Below are positions 1 to 8,202 of a stretch of 64,000 bases of DNA, piece by piece. Where the stretch lies: positions 1,674,001-1,738,000 of the forward strand of contig CAXXFB010000001.1 in NCBI GenBank assembly GCA_963674545.2, in the 5' to 3' direction. This stretch comes from JABGQS01 sp963674545. GTDB lineage: Bacteria; Bacillota; Clostridia; Christensenellales; SZUA-584. Each line of letters opens with the position of its first letter. The first letter of the stretch is position 1. The notes under the pieces were generated by a model. It did no database searches. It was not told the DNA's origin and saw nothing but the letters and a program-made list of their open reading frames with translations. Both the position numbers and the translations under genes were made by a program.

Positions 1-1602
1 CTTTAAGTCGCCTATATCTGAAACATCTTCTATAGGCAGCCCGTTTATCATAAGAACTCTTAAGGATTCTAGAGCATCAAGACCGCTTAAGTCGCTTATA
101 TCCATTTCCTGAATTCTTAGATAATCAAGCTTTTTTAAATCCTCAACGTCCTTTAAATCATCTATGCTGATATCTGCAATAAAGAGAATTTCAAGATTCT
201 CAAGGTCTCCTAAAAAGCTTAAGTCATCAATGCTGGGGCCTGAAAGATTAAGTGTTTTAAGTTTAGCAAGATTCTCTATGGCATCCATATCCTCTATTGA
301 TGAATCCCATATTGAAAGCTCCAAAAGCTTGCCTAGGTTTTCAACAGCATCTATATCATCCAGTGAAAGTTCAGCTATCTCTAAAAATTTCAGATTCTCC
401 AAATCCTCAACAGAGTCGATATCTTCAATATCAAGATCGACCAACGAGAGCTGTTCAAGATTATTTAGTTCGGATACAGAATCGAAATCTTCAATGTCAA
501 GATAGTTGAGCCCAAGATATTCTAAGTTGTTCAGATTCTCGACCGCATCTATACCATCAATATCAAGGGACGTAAGTTCCAAATATTCAAGCTTATTGAG
601 CTCTTCGATTGCATCTATATCATCTATACCAAGATAGCTTATATTTAGCTGAACGAGGTTTGTCTTCTCTTCCAGCTCATCAATGTCGGAAACCTCCGAA
701 AGTCCGTTTAAGCTGAGTATCTTTAGCCTCTTAAGCTCTTCGATACCTTTAAGACTGTCTATATCCGAACAGTTATTGAGAAACAAGCTCTCTAGTTTAG
801 TAAGCTCCGATATATCTTTCATATCGACTTCACCCAGAGGATCTCTTACATAAAGAGCCTTTGCATCAGTATAATCGTCCATGTCTACTGAATCTTCTAT
901 TTCGGTGTTGATGATCATAAGGTCATTGATAGTAACCTCTTCGAAAACTCCGTCAACATATATGTATTGAATAGTCACTGTTGTAGGCTCGTCCATAAAG
1001 TCATCTATATCCAGCTCGTATGATTCTTCTCCGTCAACAACGTATCTGACATCTAGTGCAGTGCCGTAGTCTTTGAATGCACCGATCTTTGAAATATTAA
1101 GATATTCATCAAAAACGCTTATCACATAGTTACTGCTTGTGCTCGTGCTGCCTACTTGTATCCATCCGAATATGAAACATAGCGCAAGCGCTATTATGAC
1201 CACTCCTGCTGCTGATAAGCCAATGATAAGGCCGGTTTTCTTTTTCTTTGTGGTTGCAGCCGCGGTCTGCTGTGTCTGCGGTGGAGCTGCGCTAAACATC
1301 TGCTCTGGTCTGGCTGCTTTTTCCGGCATCTCTGCTTCTGGCTGTTTGTCCTGCTTTACCGGTTCTGACTCTATTGTTACCGGTGATGTTTCCCGGGGTT
1401 CTTTTGCGGCTTCTTCCTTTGTTTCTTCAACTGCTTCATCTGCCTTCGTCTCTTCCTGCGCTATAGGCGCCGAAGCTTTTATTTCGGGTTCGCTTTTGTT
1501 TTGAACTGTTTTTGCGCCTTTTGGTTTTTTTGTCTTTTTCCCGCAGCCGGTACAAAACTCAGCATTATCCGGCAGTTCTTTGCCGCAATTATAACAATAC
1601 AT
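1..1602 (-). CDS. Zinc-ribbon, membrane-anchored leucine-rich-repeat protein (partial, C-terminus beyond the window)
   Basis: The reading frame is open to base 1, giving 534 codons with no stop. The N-terminus carries a short zinc ribbon with CxxC pairs (C3/C6 and C17/C20), then a Pro/Glu/Lys-rich linker, then one membrane segment near residues 118-140 (GLIIGLSAAGVVIIALAL). From about residue 265 the protein is made of about 23-residue leucine-rich repeats of the form L..L.I...xIDDIDAIE.L.KLE, about 12 copies before the window edge. This predicts a cytoplasmic zinc ribbon and an extracellular LRR surface. The start ATG has a strong GGAGGGG site eight bases upstream. A candidate sigma-B-type promoter lies just upstream. 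The function is unknown; LRRs usually bind proteins. Confidence 0.8.
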   Translation of the reverse strand, partial: MYCYNCGKELPDNAEFCTGCGKKTKKPKGAKTVQNKSEPEIKASAPIAQEETKADEAVEETKEEAAKEPRETSPVTIESEPVKQDKQPEAEMPEKAARPEQMFSAAPPQTQQTAAATTKKKKTGLIIGLSAAGVVIIALALCFIFGWIQVGSTSTSSNYVISVFDEYLNISKIGAFKDYGTALDVRYVVDGEESYELDIDDFMDEPTTVTIQYIYVDGVFEEVTINDLMIINTEIEDSVDMDDYTDAKALYVRDPLGEVDMKDISELTKLESLFLNNCSDIDSLKGIEELKRLKILSLNGLSEVSDIDELEEKTNLVQLNISYLGIDDIDAIEELNKLEYLELTSLDIDGIDAVENLNNLEYLGLNYLDIEDFDSVSELNNLEQLSLVDLDIEDIDSVEDLENLKFLEIAELSLDDIDAVENLGKLLELSIWDSSIEDMDAIENLAKLKTLNLSGPSIDDLSFLGDLENLEILFIADISIDDLKDVEDLKKLDYLRIQEMDISDLSGLDALESLRVLMINGLPIEDVSDIGDLK

Positions 1603-1648
1603 CTCTACCCCTCCAATAAACAGATTTTCGATTTACAAAAAAAAGTAT

Positions 1649-1676
1649 ATACCCATTTTGACAGTATTTCAATGCC
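1649..1676 (-). promoter_or_regulatory. Candidate sigma-B-type promoter of the zinc-ribbon/LRR gene
   Basis: On the minus strand GGCATTGA (7 of 8 matches to rGGwTTrA) is followed after 14 bases by GGGTAT. This is the spacing and -10 box of sigma-B promoters. An overlapping sigma-A reading also exists (TTGAAA, 17 bases, TATACT), so the sigma specificity is ambiguous. Transcription would start about 40 bases before the ATG. Confidence 0.45.
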
Positions 1677-1686
1677 CTGTAAAATA

Positions 1687-3036
1687 TTATATCAGTATTT
1701 CAAGAGCTTCAAAAACATTCCTTACGCCATGCACCTGCATCCCCTCCGGCACCCTACAGCCTTTCAGGCTGCCTTTGGGCGCAACGGCTTTCTTAAACCC
1801 CATTGCCGCACACTCGACAAGCCTTTTTTCCACCTGCCCTATGCTCCGCACTTCGCCTGTGAGCCCGACCTCGCCCATCGCTGCAACGTCGCTTACGGCG
1901 CTGTCTCGAAAGCTAGATACTATGCTTGCCGCCATTGCAAGGTCTGCCGCCGGCTGGTTCAGCTTTATTCCGCCCGCTACGTTCACGTATATATCCTGGT
2001 TAAATAGTTTTAATCCCATTCTCTTTTCAAGCACCGCAGTTATAAGCGCCATCCTGTTATATTCAAGACCGCTCGCCATACGCCTTGGCATATTGAAAGA
2101 CGTTGGGCTGACAAGCGCCTGAATCTCTAAAAGCACCGGCCTTGTTCCCTCCAGCGAAGGATAAACGCACGAACCGGACGCCTGTGCATTGCGTTCGCTT
2201 AAAAGCAGCCCGGAAGGATTATCGACTTGCTTCATGCCATTGTCATGCATATCAAAAACGCCTATTTCGTTTGTAGAGCCAAACCTGTTCTTCTCTGCTC
2301 TGAGTATCCTGAAAGTGCCTTGTTTTTCTCCTTCAAAATAGAGCACGGTATCTACCATATGCTCCAATATCCTCGGGCCTGCGATGGCGCCCTGTTTCGT
2401 AACATGTCCTATTATAAAAACAGCAGCTCCACTCTGTTTTGCCTCTTTTGTAAGCAGGCTGGCACACTGCTTTATCTGGCTTACGCTGCCCGGTGCAGGG
2501 CTTATTGATGAAGAATACATAGTCTGTATGGAATCCACAACGACGAAGTCCGGGCTGTGCTGCTGCATACTCATAATGCAGCTTCCTATCTCTGTCTCTG
2601 CCAGCAGCATTATATCGCCACTGCTGGAAAGCCGCTTTGCCCTAAGACGTATCTGCCTCAGCGACTCTTCGCCGGATATGTAAAGCACCTTTTTGCCCGC
2701 TCTTACAAGAGAATCCGCTACCTGTAAAAAGAGCGTAGATTTCCCGATTCCAGGTTCTCCGCCCGCCAGTACTACGCTGCCTTCAACTACACCGCCCCCA
2801 AGGACCCTATTTAGCTCATCAAAGCCTGTAGACCACCTTGCTGTGTCGTCTGCGGACACATCTTTTAGCAGAACAGCCTTGTTCACATATGATTTGCCTG
2901 CTGACTTAGCAGATGATGCGGCAAAGACCATCTCTTCCATCGAGTTCCACTCTTTACAGGAAGGACACTGCCCGCTCCATTTACCGCTGCTGTAGCCGCA
3001 CTGGCTGCATACGAATTGCATTTTTTCTTTTGCCAA
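1687..3036 (-). CDS. radA: DNA repair protein RadA (Sms)
   Basis: This is a full-length 449-residue RadA, the helicase-like RecA paralogue that helps process recombination intermediates. Visible parts in order are the N-terminal C4 zinc finger (C10, C13, C24, C27), the Walker A loop GEPGIGKST at 93-101, the RadA-specific KNRFG motif at 249-253, and a C-terminal Lon-like domain that lacks obvious protease residues. It lies 9 bases downstream of pyk on the same strand, so the two are probably cotranscribed. Confidence 0.95.
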   Translation of the reverse strand: MAKEKMQFVCSQCGYSSGKWSGQCPSCKEWNSMEEMVFAASSAKSAGKSYVNKAVLLKDVSADDTARWSTGFDELNRVLGGGVVEGSVVLAGGEPGIGKSTLFLQVADSLVRAGKKVLYISGEESLRQIRLRAKRLSSSGDIMLLAETEIGSCIMSMQQHSPDFVVVDSIQTMYSSSISPAPGSVSQIKQCASLLTKEAKQSGAAVFIIGHVTKQGAIAGPRILEHMVDTVLYFEGEKQGTFRILRAEKNRFGSTNEIGVFDMHDNGMKQVDNPSGLLLSERNAQASGSCVYPSLEGTRPVLLEIQALVSPTSFNMPRRMASGLEYNRMALITAVLEKRMGLKLFNQDIYVNVAGGIKLNQPAADLAMAASIVSSFRDSAVSDVAAMGEVGLTGEVRSIGQVEKRLVECAAMGFKKAVAPKGSLKGCRVPEGMQVHGVRNVFEALEILI

Positions 3037-3045
3037 TATACTCCC

Positions 3046-4794
3046 CTATCTCGTCAGCCCGGTATATACCATTCCTCTTACGGTATCTAAGGATACATTT
3101 GTTCCGTGTTTCAATATCTTTGTTGCGTTGACAGCTCCGCACAGCACAGGTATGCCCAGAGTCAGACCTACTATCGCCGCATGGCTGTCCACATCACCTT
3201 CTTCAGTTATTATGCCTGAAGATTTCTTTAGTATATCCATCATTGAATTCGTCGTTTTAGATATAACGATTATATCTCCTTCGGTAAACCTTTCCCTAAG
3301 CTGCTTTTCATCCTCACAGACGCATAAGTTGCCGTGTATCGCCATGTTGGTAACACCTGTTCCTCTTACCAGCACATTCCCAACGATCTGGACTTCCAGC
3401 ATATTTGTCGTCCCGCTGACGCCGATAGGCACACCCGCCGTTATGACTACGACTTCTCCATGCCCCACAAGGCCTGTCGATTCGGCAAGCTCTACAGCAT
3501 GAGAAAACATCTTGTCAGTGCTGTCCTGTTCTTTTGCAACTACAGGGTAGATGCCCCAGGAAAGCGCAAGCTGGTTACACGTCTTTTCCTTCGGCGAGCA
3601 TGCTATTATAGGCACAGCAGGCCGGAAGCTCGAAACCATCCTGGCAGTCTTGCCGGACTGCGTAAAGGCGATTATTGCGCTTGCTCCAAGACTGTGCGCC
3701 GTCGAACAAGTTGCATGTGATATTGCGCTTGTAACGCTGCTGGACAGTTCCGGCAGCCTGTTATTGAATCTGTTTGCATACCTAATATTTTCTTCCGTCT
3801 TTACAGCAATCTTAGACATGGTTATAAGACTCTCCAGCGGATACTTTCCAACTGCAGTCTCACCAGACAGCATTATTGCGCTCGTTCCGTCATAGACCGC
3901 ATTTGCAACGTCCGTCGCTTCCGCCCTTGTCGGTCTTGGGTTGTGTATCATAGAATCGAGCATCTGGGTAGCCGTGATTACTTTCTTCCCTGCAGAATAC
4001 GCTTTCTTTATAAGCATTTTCTGTATCCTCGGCAGGTCGACTATGTCCATCTCAACGCCCATATCTCCCCTTGCCACCATTATGCCGTCGCTGACTTTCA
4101 AGATCTCGTCGATATTGTCAACACCTTTGGCATTCTCTATCTTGGCTATGATCTGGATCTCTTTGCCGCCATTTTTCTCTAATATCTTTCTAATGGCAAG
4201 CACATCGTCGGCGCTTCTGCAGAACGACGCCGCTATATAGTCAACATCATTCTGTATTCCAAAGAGTATGTCATTTCTGTCTTTATCGCTGACATACTCC
4301 ATTTTAAGATCGGCTCCCGGAACGTTAACTGACTTGTTGTCTTTAAGCACTCCGCCGTTTTTCACCGTGCAGACGACGCAAGCCTCTTCAACTTCGTCAA
4401 CATCCATCTCTATAAGCCCGTCGTCCAGCAGTATTTTATCGCCCTTTCTGACGTCTTCAGTCAGCTTGTCGAAAGTAACGGATACCTTTTCCTTGCTTCC
4501 TTCGCAATCATAAGTACAAAGCCTGAATTTGTCTCCCTGTTCAAGCGTAACAGAACCGTCTTTGAAAGTTTTTACCCTTACCTCCGGCCCTTTTGTATCA
4601 AGCAGTATCGCAATATGAGTCTTATACTCTTTCCGAAGCTTTTTAAGAAGGTCTATGCGGCCCTTATGCTCCTGATGGTCCGCATGGCTGAAATTAAGTC
4701 TCATCACGTTCATGCCGTTTTCAATCATTTTTCTCATCATCGGCTCGTTTTCGCTTACAGGGCCGATGGTACATATTATCTTTGTTTTTCTCAT
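3046..4794 (-). CDS. pyk: Pyruvate kinase with C-terminal PEP-utiliser domain
   Basis: Pyruvate kinase makes pyruvate and ATP from phosphoenolpyruvate and ADP in glycolysis. The 582 residues are longer than the roughly 470 of the core enzyme. The barrel carries MRLNFSHADH near 31-40, the IAKIENAKG catalytic lysine segment and the ARGDMGVE metal site. After the allosteric C-domain comes an extra domain of about 100 residues with the SHAAIVG histidine motif of PEP-utilising enzymes, the arrangement seen in Bacillus and many Clostridia. The start is an ATG preceded by AAGGAGA. Confidence 0.96.
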   Translation of the reverse strand: MRKTKIICTIGPVSENEPMMRKMIENGMNVMRLNFSHADHQEHKGRIDLLKKLRKEYKTHIAILLDTKGPEVRVKTFKDGSVTLEQGDKFRLCTYDCEGSKEKVSVTFDKLTEDVRKGDKILLDDGLIEMDVDEVEEACVVCTVKNGGVLKDNKSVNVPGADLKMEYVSDKDRNDILFGIQNDVDYIAASFCRSADDVLAIRKILEKNGGKEIQIIAKIENAKGVDNIDEILKVSDGIMVARGDMGVEMDIVDLPRIQKMLIKKAYSAGKKVITATQMLDSMIHNPRPTRAEATDVANAVYDGTSAIMLSGETAVGKYPLESLITMSKIAVKTEENIRYANRFNNRLPELSSSVTSAISHATCSTAHSLGASAIIAFTQSGKTARMVSSFRPAVPIIACSPKEKTCNQLALSWGIYPVVAKEQDSTDKMFSHAVELAESTGLVGHGEVVVITAGVPIGVSGTTNMLEVQIVGNVLVRGTGVTNMAIHGNLCVCEDEKQLRERFTEGDIIVISKTTNSMMDILKKSSGIITEEGDVDSHAAIVGLTLGIPVLCGAVNATKILKHGTNVSLDTVRGMVYTGLTR

Positions 4795-4812
4795 ATCATT
4801 CTCCTTACTTCT

Positions 4813-4840
4813 ATTATAGTGGCTTTTGACAAATTAACAA
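4813..4840 (-). promoter_or_regulatory. Sigma-A promoter of pyk-radA
   Basis: TTGTTA and TATAAT are separated by 16 bases on the minus strand, ending 18 bases upstream of the pyk start. Confidence 0.6.
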
Positions 4841-4886
4841 GTATATTGATACCCGGGGGCGCTATATTTAACTTAAATTCAACACA

Positions 4887-4922
4887 TTAAAAACAGGATG
4901 GCATTTATTTTACCATCCTGTT
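4887..4922 (-). terminator. Rho-independent terminator after the URO-D gene
   Basis: An 11-bp stem (AAACAGGATGG / CCATCCTGTTT) is followed on the minus strand by a short T run. It lies 20 bases past the stop of the gene at 4943. Confidence 0.85.
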
Positions 4923-4942
4923 TCGTTCTTAAATTTCTTTTT

Positions 4943-6184
4943 CTACCTTTTTCCGTACTTATAAGTTGTTTCAAACATCGCTACTATGTTTTCGGTCTTT
5001 GCATCGTCGATCATCGTTGCCGAGTCCATAATGAAACCTCCGCCGGGTGCGCAAACATCAATCAGTTTTTTGCAGTAGTCCTCTACTTCTTTGGGCTGTC
5101 CATACGAAAGCATTACCGCCGGTACATCGCCCATTATGCATGAGTGCCCGCCAAGCGCCTTTTTAGCCGCTGTCATATCCGTATACTCAAACGAATATAT
5201 AACTTTGCCGGGCGGCACTTCCTTTAGGTATTCAAGACGAGTATTATATGCGCCCTCAACATATACAACAGGCGTCAATCCCGCATCCGCCACCTCTGTA
5301 AGATAACGGCGAAGTGAAGGCCAGTAGAACTTCTTGAACTGTTCGTCAGACATAAACGAGTCAAGGCCCTTGTGCAGCCAGAACCATACAAAAGGTGTAG
5401 ATTTCCCGGAGCAACCCGCTATGGTGTCTTTAATCGCATATTCTGTAACGATATCAATTAGTTCCAGCAGCTCTTCCGCATGGTCGTACATATCCATAAG
5501 TATCCCATAAGTTCCACGCAGTGAGTCGCCTATCATGTCGAACGGTGCATATGCAAATCCGGCATATAGCAACGGTATGCCAAATTGCGTCTTCATTTTC
5601 TCGTCGTACTCCCCGAGCTTAATGAACCAATCCATTAAGTTCTTGCCCGTCTGCACCATCGCCTCAAGCGTTGATATGACTTCCGGGTCTGAAAACGCTG
5701 CCAGAGAGCCCATATGCCCAAACCACATATTGTTCCTGAAATCCAGCTTGGCAAGCCCCTGGAAGTTCGCAAAACTCCTTGGCATCCACTTGTTCATCAT
5801 GAACTTTGTCATGTCGCCAATGGCTTCTTTGTACTCATCGCCCTTCATGTATTCGCCTTCTATAAACTGATACATTGAGTGAATGTCCTCTATATGCTTG
5901 CCCGGCCATTTAAACCATGTTATACCCGAACTCTCAAGATAGCTTGTCGGGAACATGAGGATAGGATCCCACCCTAAGTCGGGCTGAAAATCTTTATAGA
6001 AATTATCATAACACTTTGCAGCATGCTCGAAGTCCTTCATTGCCTCGGCTACGTTTCCGCCGCCGTAATTTACAGGGAAGGCTTGAAAAACAGGTGCAAT
6101 AGGAACCTGATCCGGCTCTTTTACTTTCACTGAGTCCATAATCCGTTTCAATCTTGTATCATACTGCTGCTGAATCGTTGACAT
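4943..6184 (-). CDS. Uroporphyrinogen decarboxylase (URO-D) superfamily protein
   Basis: This 413-residue protein has the TIM-barrel pattern of the URO-D/MtaA superfamily. That superfamily includes heme-pathway decarboxylases and corrinoid-dependent methyltransferases. There are no other heme genes nearby except hemZ far away, and the N-terminus (RLKRIMDSVKVKEPDQVPI) resembles the methyltransferase-like anaerobic branch rather than HemE. I do not see the canonical zinc-binding HxC...C triad of MtaA/MtbA, so the reaction cannot be named. It stands alone, with a terminator behind it and its own ATG and AAGGAGC site. Confidence 0.75.
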   Translation of the reverse strand: MSTIQQQYDTRLKRIMDSVKVKEPDQVPIAPVFQAFPVNYGGGNVAEAMKDFEHAAKCYDNFYKDFQPDLGWDPILMFPTSYLESSGITWFKWPGKHIEDIHSMYQFIEGEYMKGDEYKEAIGDMTKFMMNKWMPRSFANFQGLAKLDFRNNMWFGHMGSLAAFSDPEVISTLEAMVQTGKNLMDWFIKLGEYDEKMKTQFGIPLLYAGFAYAPFDMIGDSLRGTYGILMDMYDHAEELLELIDIVTEYAIKDTIAGCSGKSTPFVWFWLHKGLDSFMSDEQFKKFYWPSLRRYLTEVADAGLTPVVYVEGAYNTRLEYLKEVPPGKVIYSFEYTDMTAAKKALGGHSCIMGDVPAVMLSYGQPKEVEDYCKKLIDVCAPGGGFIMDSATMIDDAKTENIVAMFETTYKYGKR

Positions 6185-6365
6185 GATATAGCTCCTTTAT
6201 AATAGTTTTAGGTATAATAAAACCCCCGTTTTCAATTTTTGCTTAACTGTTGGTTGTTATAAAAAGTAATATATAAAAGCCGAATTTGTTCGTAATAATG
6301 ATATCATCTTGAAGTAAGAATAGTAATACCAGATTTAAGCCAGAATACTACTTATCGGATACTGA

Positions 6366-6396
6366 TAAAAAAAACGGCTGATTCACTCATCAGCCG
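6366..6396 (-). terminator. Rho-independent terminator after hsp20
   Basis: An 8-bp perfect stem (CGGCTGAT / ATCAGCCG, 6-base loop) is followed on the minus strand by eight T residues, 20 bases after the hsp20 stop. The 230 bases between here and the preceding gene hold nothing else I can identify. Confidence 0.9.
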
Positions 6397-6415
6397 CTCA
6401 TAGAGGAGTTGTCAA

Positions 6416-6826
6416 TTATTTAACATCTATCTCAATGTGTTTTTGCTTTTTAATGTCGCTCTTCGGGATATTCACAGTCAAAACGCCGTTGTCTAGGTTT
6501 GCTTTGATATTTTCCTCGTCTATATCTTCAAATAAGAATCTCCTGGAGGAGCTTCCTGTATAGCGTTCCTTTCTGATATATCCGTTCTTTTCTTCCTCTT
6601 TGTTCTCTTCCTTGCTTACTGTAATAGTTAGTACGCCTCTCTCAAACATTAGAGAAACATCATCTTTGTTTGCTCCTGCGACTTCCGCTTCAACAATATA
6701 ACTGTCTTCAGTTTCCCTGACGTCAGCTTTTATAGCTGTATTTGTTGCAGTCGGCCATGAATCATTGAAGAAGTTGTTGAAGAATCCGTCCGATAAAAAG
6801 CCTCTTTGATATGGTACAAGTTTCAT
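6416..6826 (-). CDS. Small heat-shock protein, Hsp20/alpha-crystallin family
   Basis: This is a 136-residue ATP-independent holdase chaperone that binds unfolding proteins in the cytoplasm. The N-terminus (MKLVPYQRGFLSDGFFNNFF) is typical of clostridial Hsp18. The alpha-crystallin domain spans about residues 33-136 and includes the DNGVLTVNIPK strand with the GVL signature. It is monocistronic. Its promoter is overlapped by a perfect CtsR operator, so heat control by CtsR is expected. Confidence 0.93.
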   Translation of the reverse strand: MKLVPYQRGFLSDGFFNNFFNDSWPTATNTAIKADVRETEDSYIVEAEVAGANKDDVSLMFERGVLTITVSKEENKEEEKNGYIRKERYTGSSSRRFLFEDIDEENIKANLDNGVLTVNIPKSDIKKQKHIEIDVK

Positions 6827-6871
6827 GTCTAATCCCTCCTTGTTTTATTTGTAATTATTTTATCTACATAG

Positions 6872-6900
6872 AATATAGCATAAAGGTCAAAGATAGTCAA
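6872..6900 (-). promoter_or_regulatory. Sigma-A promoter of hsp20
   Basis: TTGACT, 17 bases, TATATT with an extended -10 TGC on the minus strand. Confidence 0.75.
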
Positions 6901-6901
6901 A
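6885..6901 (+). promoter_or_regulatory. CtsR operator
   Basis: The heptad direct repeat GGTCAAA-GAT-AGTCAAA matches the CtsR consensus RGTCAAA-NAN-RGTCAAA at every defined position. It covers the -35 box and spacer of the hsp20 promoter, which is where CtsR repressors bind in Firmicutes. CtsR itself is not in this window. Confidence 0.85.
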
Positions 6902-7011
6902 GTTTAATTATCCTTGTTTTTATGCGTTTTTTATCGAAAATCGGTGATATCTTCAAATATTCGAAAATATCTCATTCAATCTTAATGTTTCTGTTTTTTT
7001 CACACTAAATT

Positions 7012-7034
7012 AAAAAAGAGCATTTTGAATGCTC
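7012..7034 (-). terminator. Terminator after the DUF362/ferredoxin gene
   Basis: A 7-bp stem (GAGCATT / AATGCTC) with a 3-base loop is followed by six T residues on the minus strand, 10 bases past the stop. Confidence 0.85.
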
Positions 7035-7043
7035 TCAGTCTTG

Positions 7044-8192
7044 TTATTTGAACAGCTTTGTCGCTGTTTTAAACACTGCCGGTCTCTTTATCCCTATGGC
7101 CTTTTCGGGGCACATCTCGTGGCAGCAGAAACAACTGATACACCTCTTTTTCTCCAGCCTTGGAAGCTTGTTTTTAATCTTTAATGCTTTACCCGGACAG
7201 CTCCTTACGCAGATACCGCAGGCTATACAAGTTTCCGGATCAAAAACAGGATAGAGCTTCAGCCACTTTTCGACAGTAGGCTCCATAAACTTTGGGACCT
7301 TCCCGGTCAGCACACTTGTATGAAACACAGGCGGCTTTGCAAAGTCATCAACGTAAAACCCGCTTATATCTTCCCCCAGCAGTTCTATATCATCCTGGCT
7401 GCACAGTCCTCTTTCAAGCGAGTTGTTTATAACCGGGTTCTCCTTTGCAGGAAGGTTTATTATCTTCCCGGCAATATAATCTGCCGCAAACGGGCTGTCG
7501 GATAATATGATAACGCCTATTTTTTTAGGGTCTCCAGCTGTCGGGCCTTCCCCGTCCATTCCCCACACTGCGTCAATAACACTAAGCTGCGGCGAAACAT
7601 ACTGCGCAATATCGACTATCATCCCCGCAAATTTATCAGGATCGGGAAAGCGGTAGTGCCCCTCAACTTTCGTTAACCCGGGAACTACTCCGTAGAGATT
7701 CTTGGTGGCTCCGGTGTATGTCATCATGGAATGTGTCTTAAGCTTACCTGCGCTTATAACGCAATCCGCATCGGCAATAGCCTTTGCAATACGTGTTTTG
7801 TTTATGTACTGCCCCTGTGGCAGCAAAACTTCATCCACTTCGAAGTCATAGTTAAGCTCTGCTCCGGTTTTTCTCGCAGCCTCAGTCATCTGTGTTATTT
7901 CATATATACCCAAAAGGTTGCTCTTTGCAAACGCTCCGGCCGGGCTTTCGACTATCTTTGCCTTGTTACCGCCTTCAATAACAGCTTCGATTATGGCCTG
8001 CATCACTACCGGGTGCGTAGTAGCACATTCCTCCGGTTTTTTTGCCATGATAAGGTTTGGTTTAACGGCTACGCTCCTGCCGCTTCCTATGAGCTTGTCT
8101 ATTCCGCCCAAAGCTTCTATTCCCTGTGTTACGGCTCGCTTTACGTTACCATATTCATAATCTTCACATCGTGCCAGGTATACCTTTGCCAT
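7044..8192 (-). CDS. DUF362 domain protein with two 4Fe-4S clusters
   Basis: The 382-residue protein begins with a DUF362 domain (about 1-310), a family of unknown function common in anaerobes. It ends in a bacterial ferredoxin domain with two cluster motifs, CIACGICVRSCP and CISCFCCHEMCP. The second motif lacks a clear glycine-rich spacing but keeps four cysteines. The gene starts 10 bases after the aminotransferase stop and ends at a terminator, so it is the last gene of the lrp-aminotransferase operon. A redox role linked to amino-acid catabolism is an inference from that position. Confidence 0.85.
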   Translation of the reverse strand: MAKVYLARCEDYEYGNVKRAVTQGIEALGGIDKLIGSGRSVAVKPNLIMAKKPEECATTHPVVMQAIIEAVIEGGNKAKIVESPAGAFAKSNLLGIYEITQMTEAARKTGAELNYDFEVDEVLLPQGQYINKTRIAKAIADADCVISAGKLKTHSMMTYTGATKNLYGVVPGLTKVEGHYRFPDPDKFAGMIVDIAQYVSPQLSVIDAVWGMDGEGPTAGDPKKIGVIILSDSPFAADYIAGKIINLPAKENPVINNSLERGLCSQDDIELLGEDISGFYVDDFAKPPVFHTSVLTGKVPKFMEPTVEKWLKLYPVFDPETCIACGICVRSCPGKALKIKNKLPRLEKKRCISCFCCHEMCPEKAIGIKRPAVFKTATKLFK

Positions 8193-8202
8193 TGTCTTAT
8201 TC

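Noticed and set aside
1..1100. CRISPR-like array in the repetitive region
   Set aside because: Repeats are degenerate, in frame and encode leucine-rich repeats; there are no uniform spacers.
4849..4880. GGGTAT upstream of pyk as a third sigma-B promoter
   Set aside because: No acceptable -35 (best is AGTTAA at 13 bases) and a good sigma-A promoter lies closer to the gene.
6300..6360. Possible sigma-54 promoter upstream of the URO-D gene
   Set aside because: The TGGC and GGT elements do not have the required spacing or GC/TGC dinucleotides.
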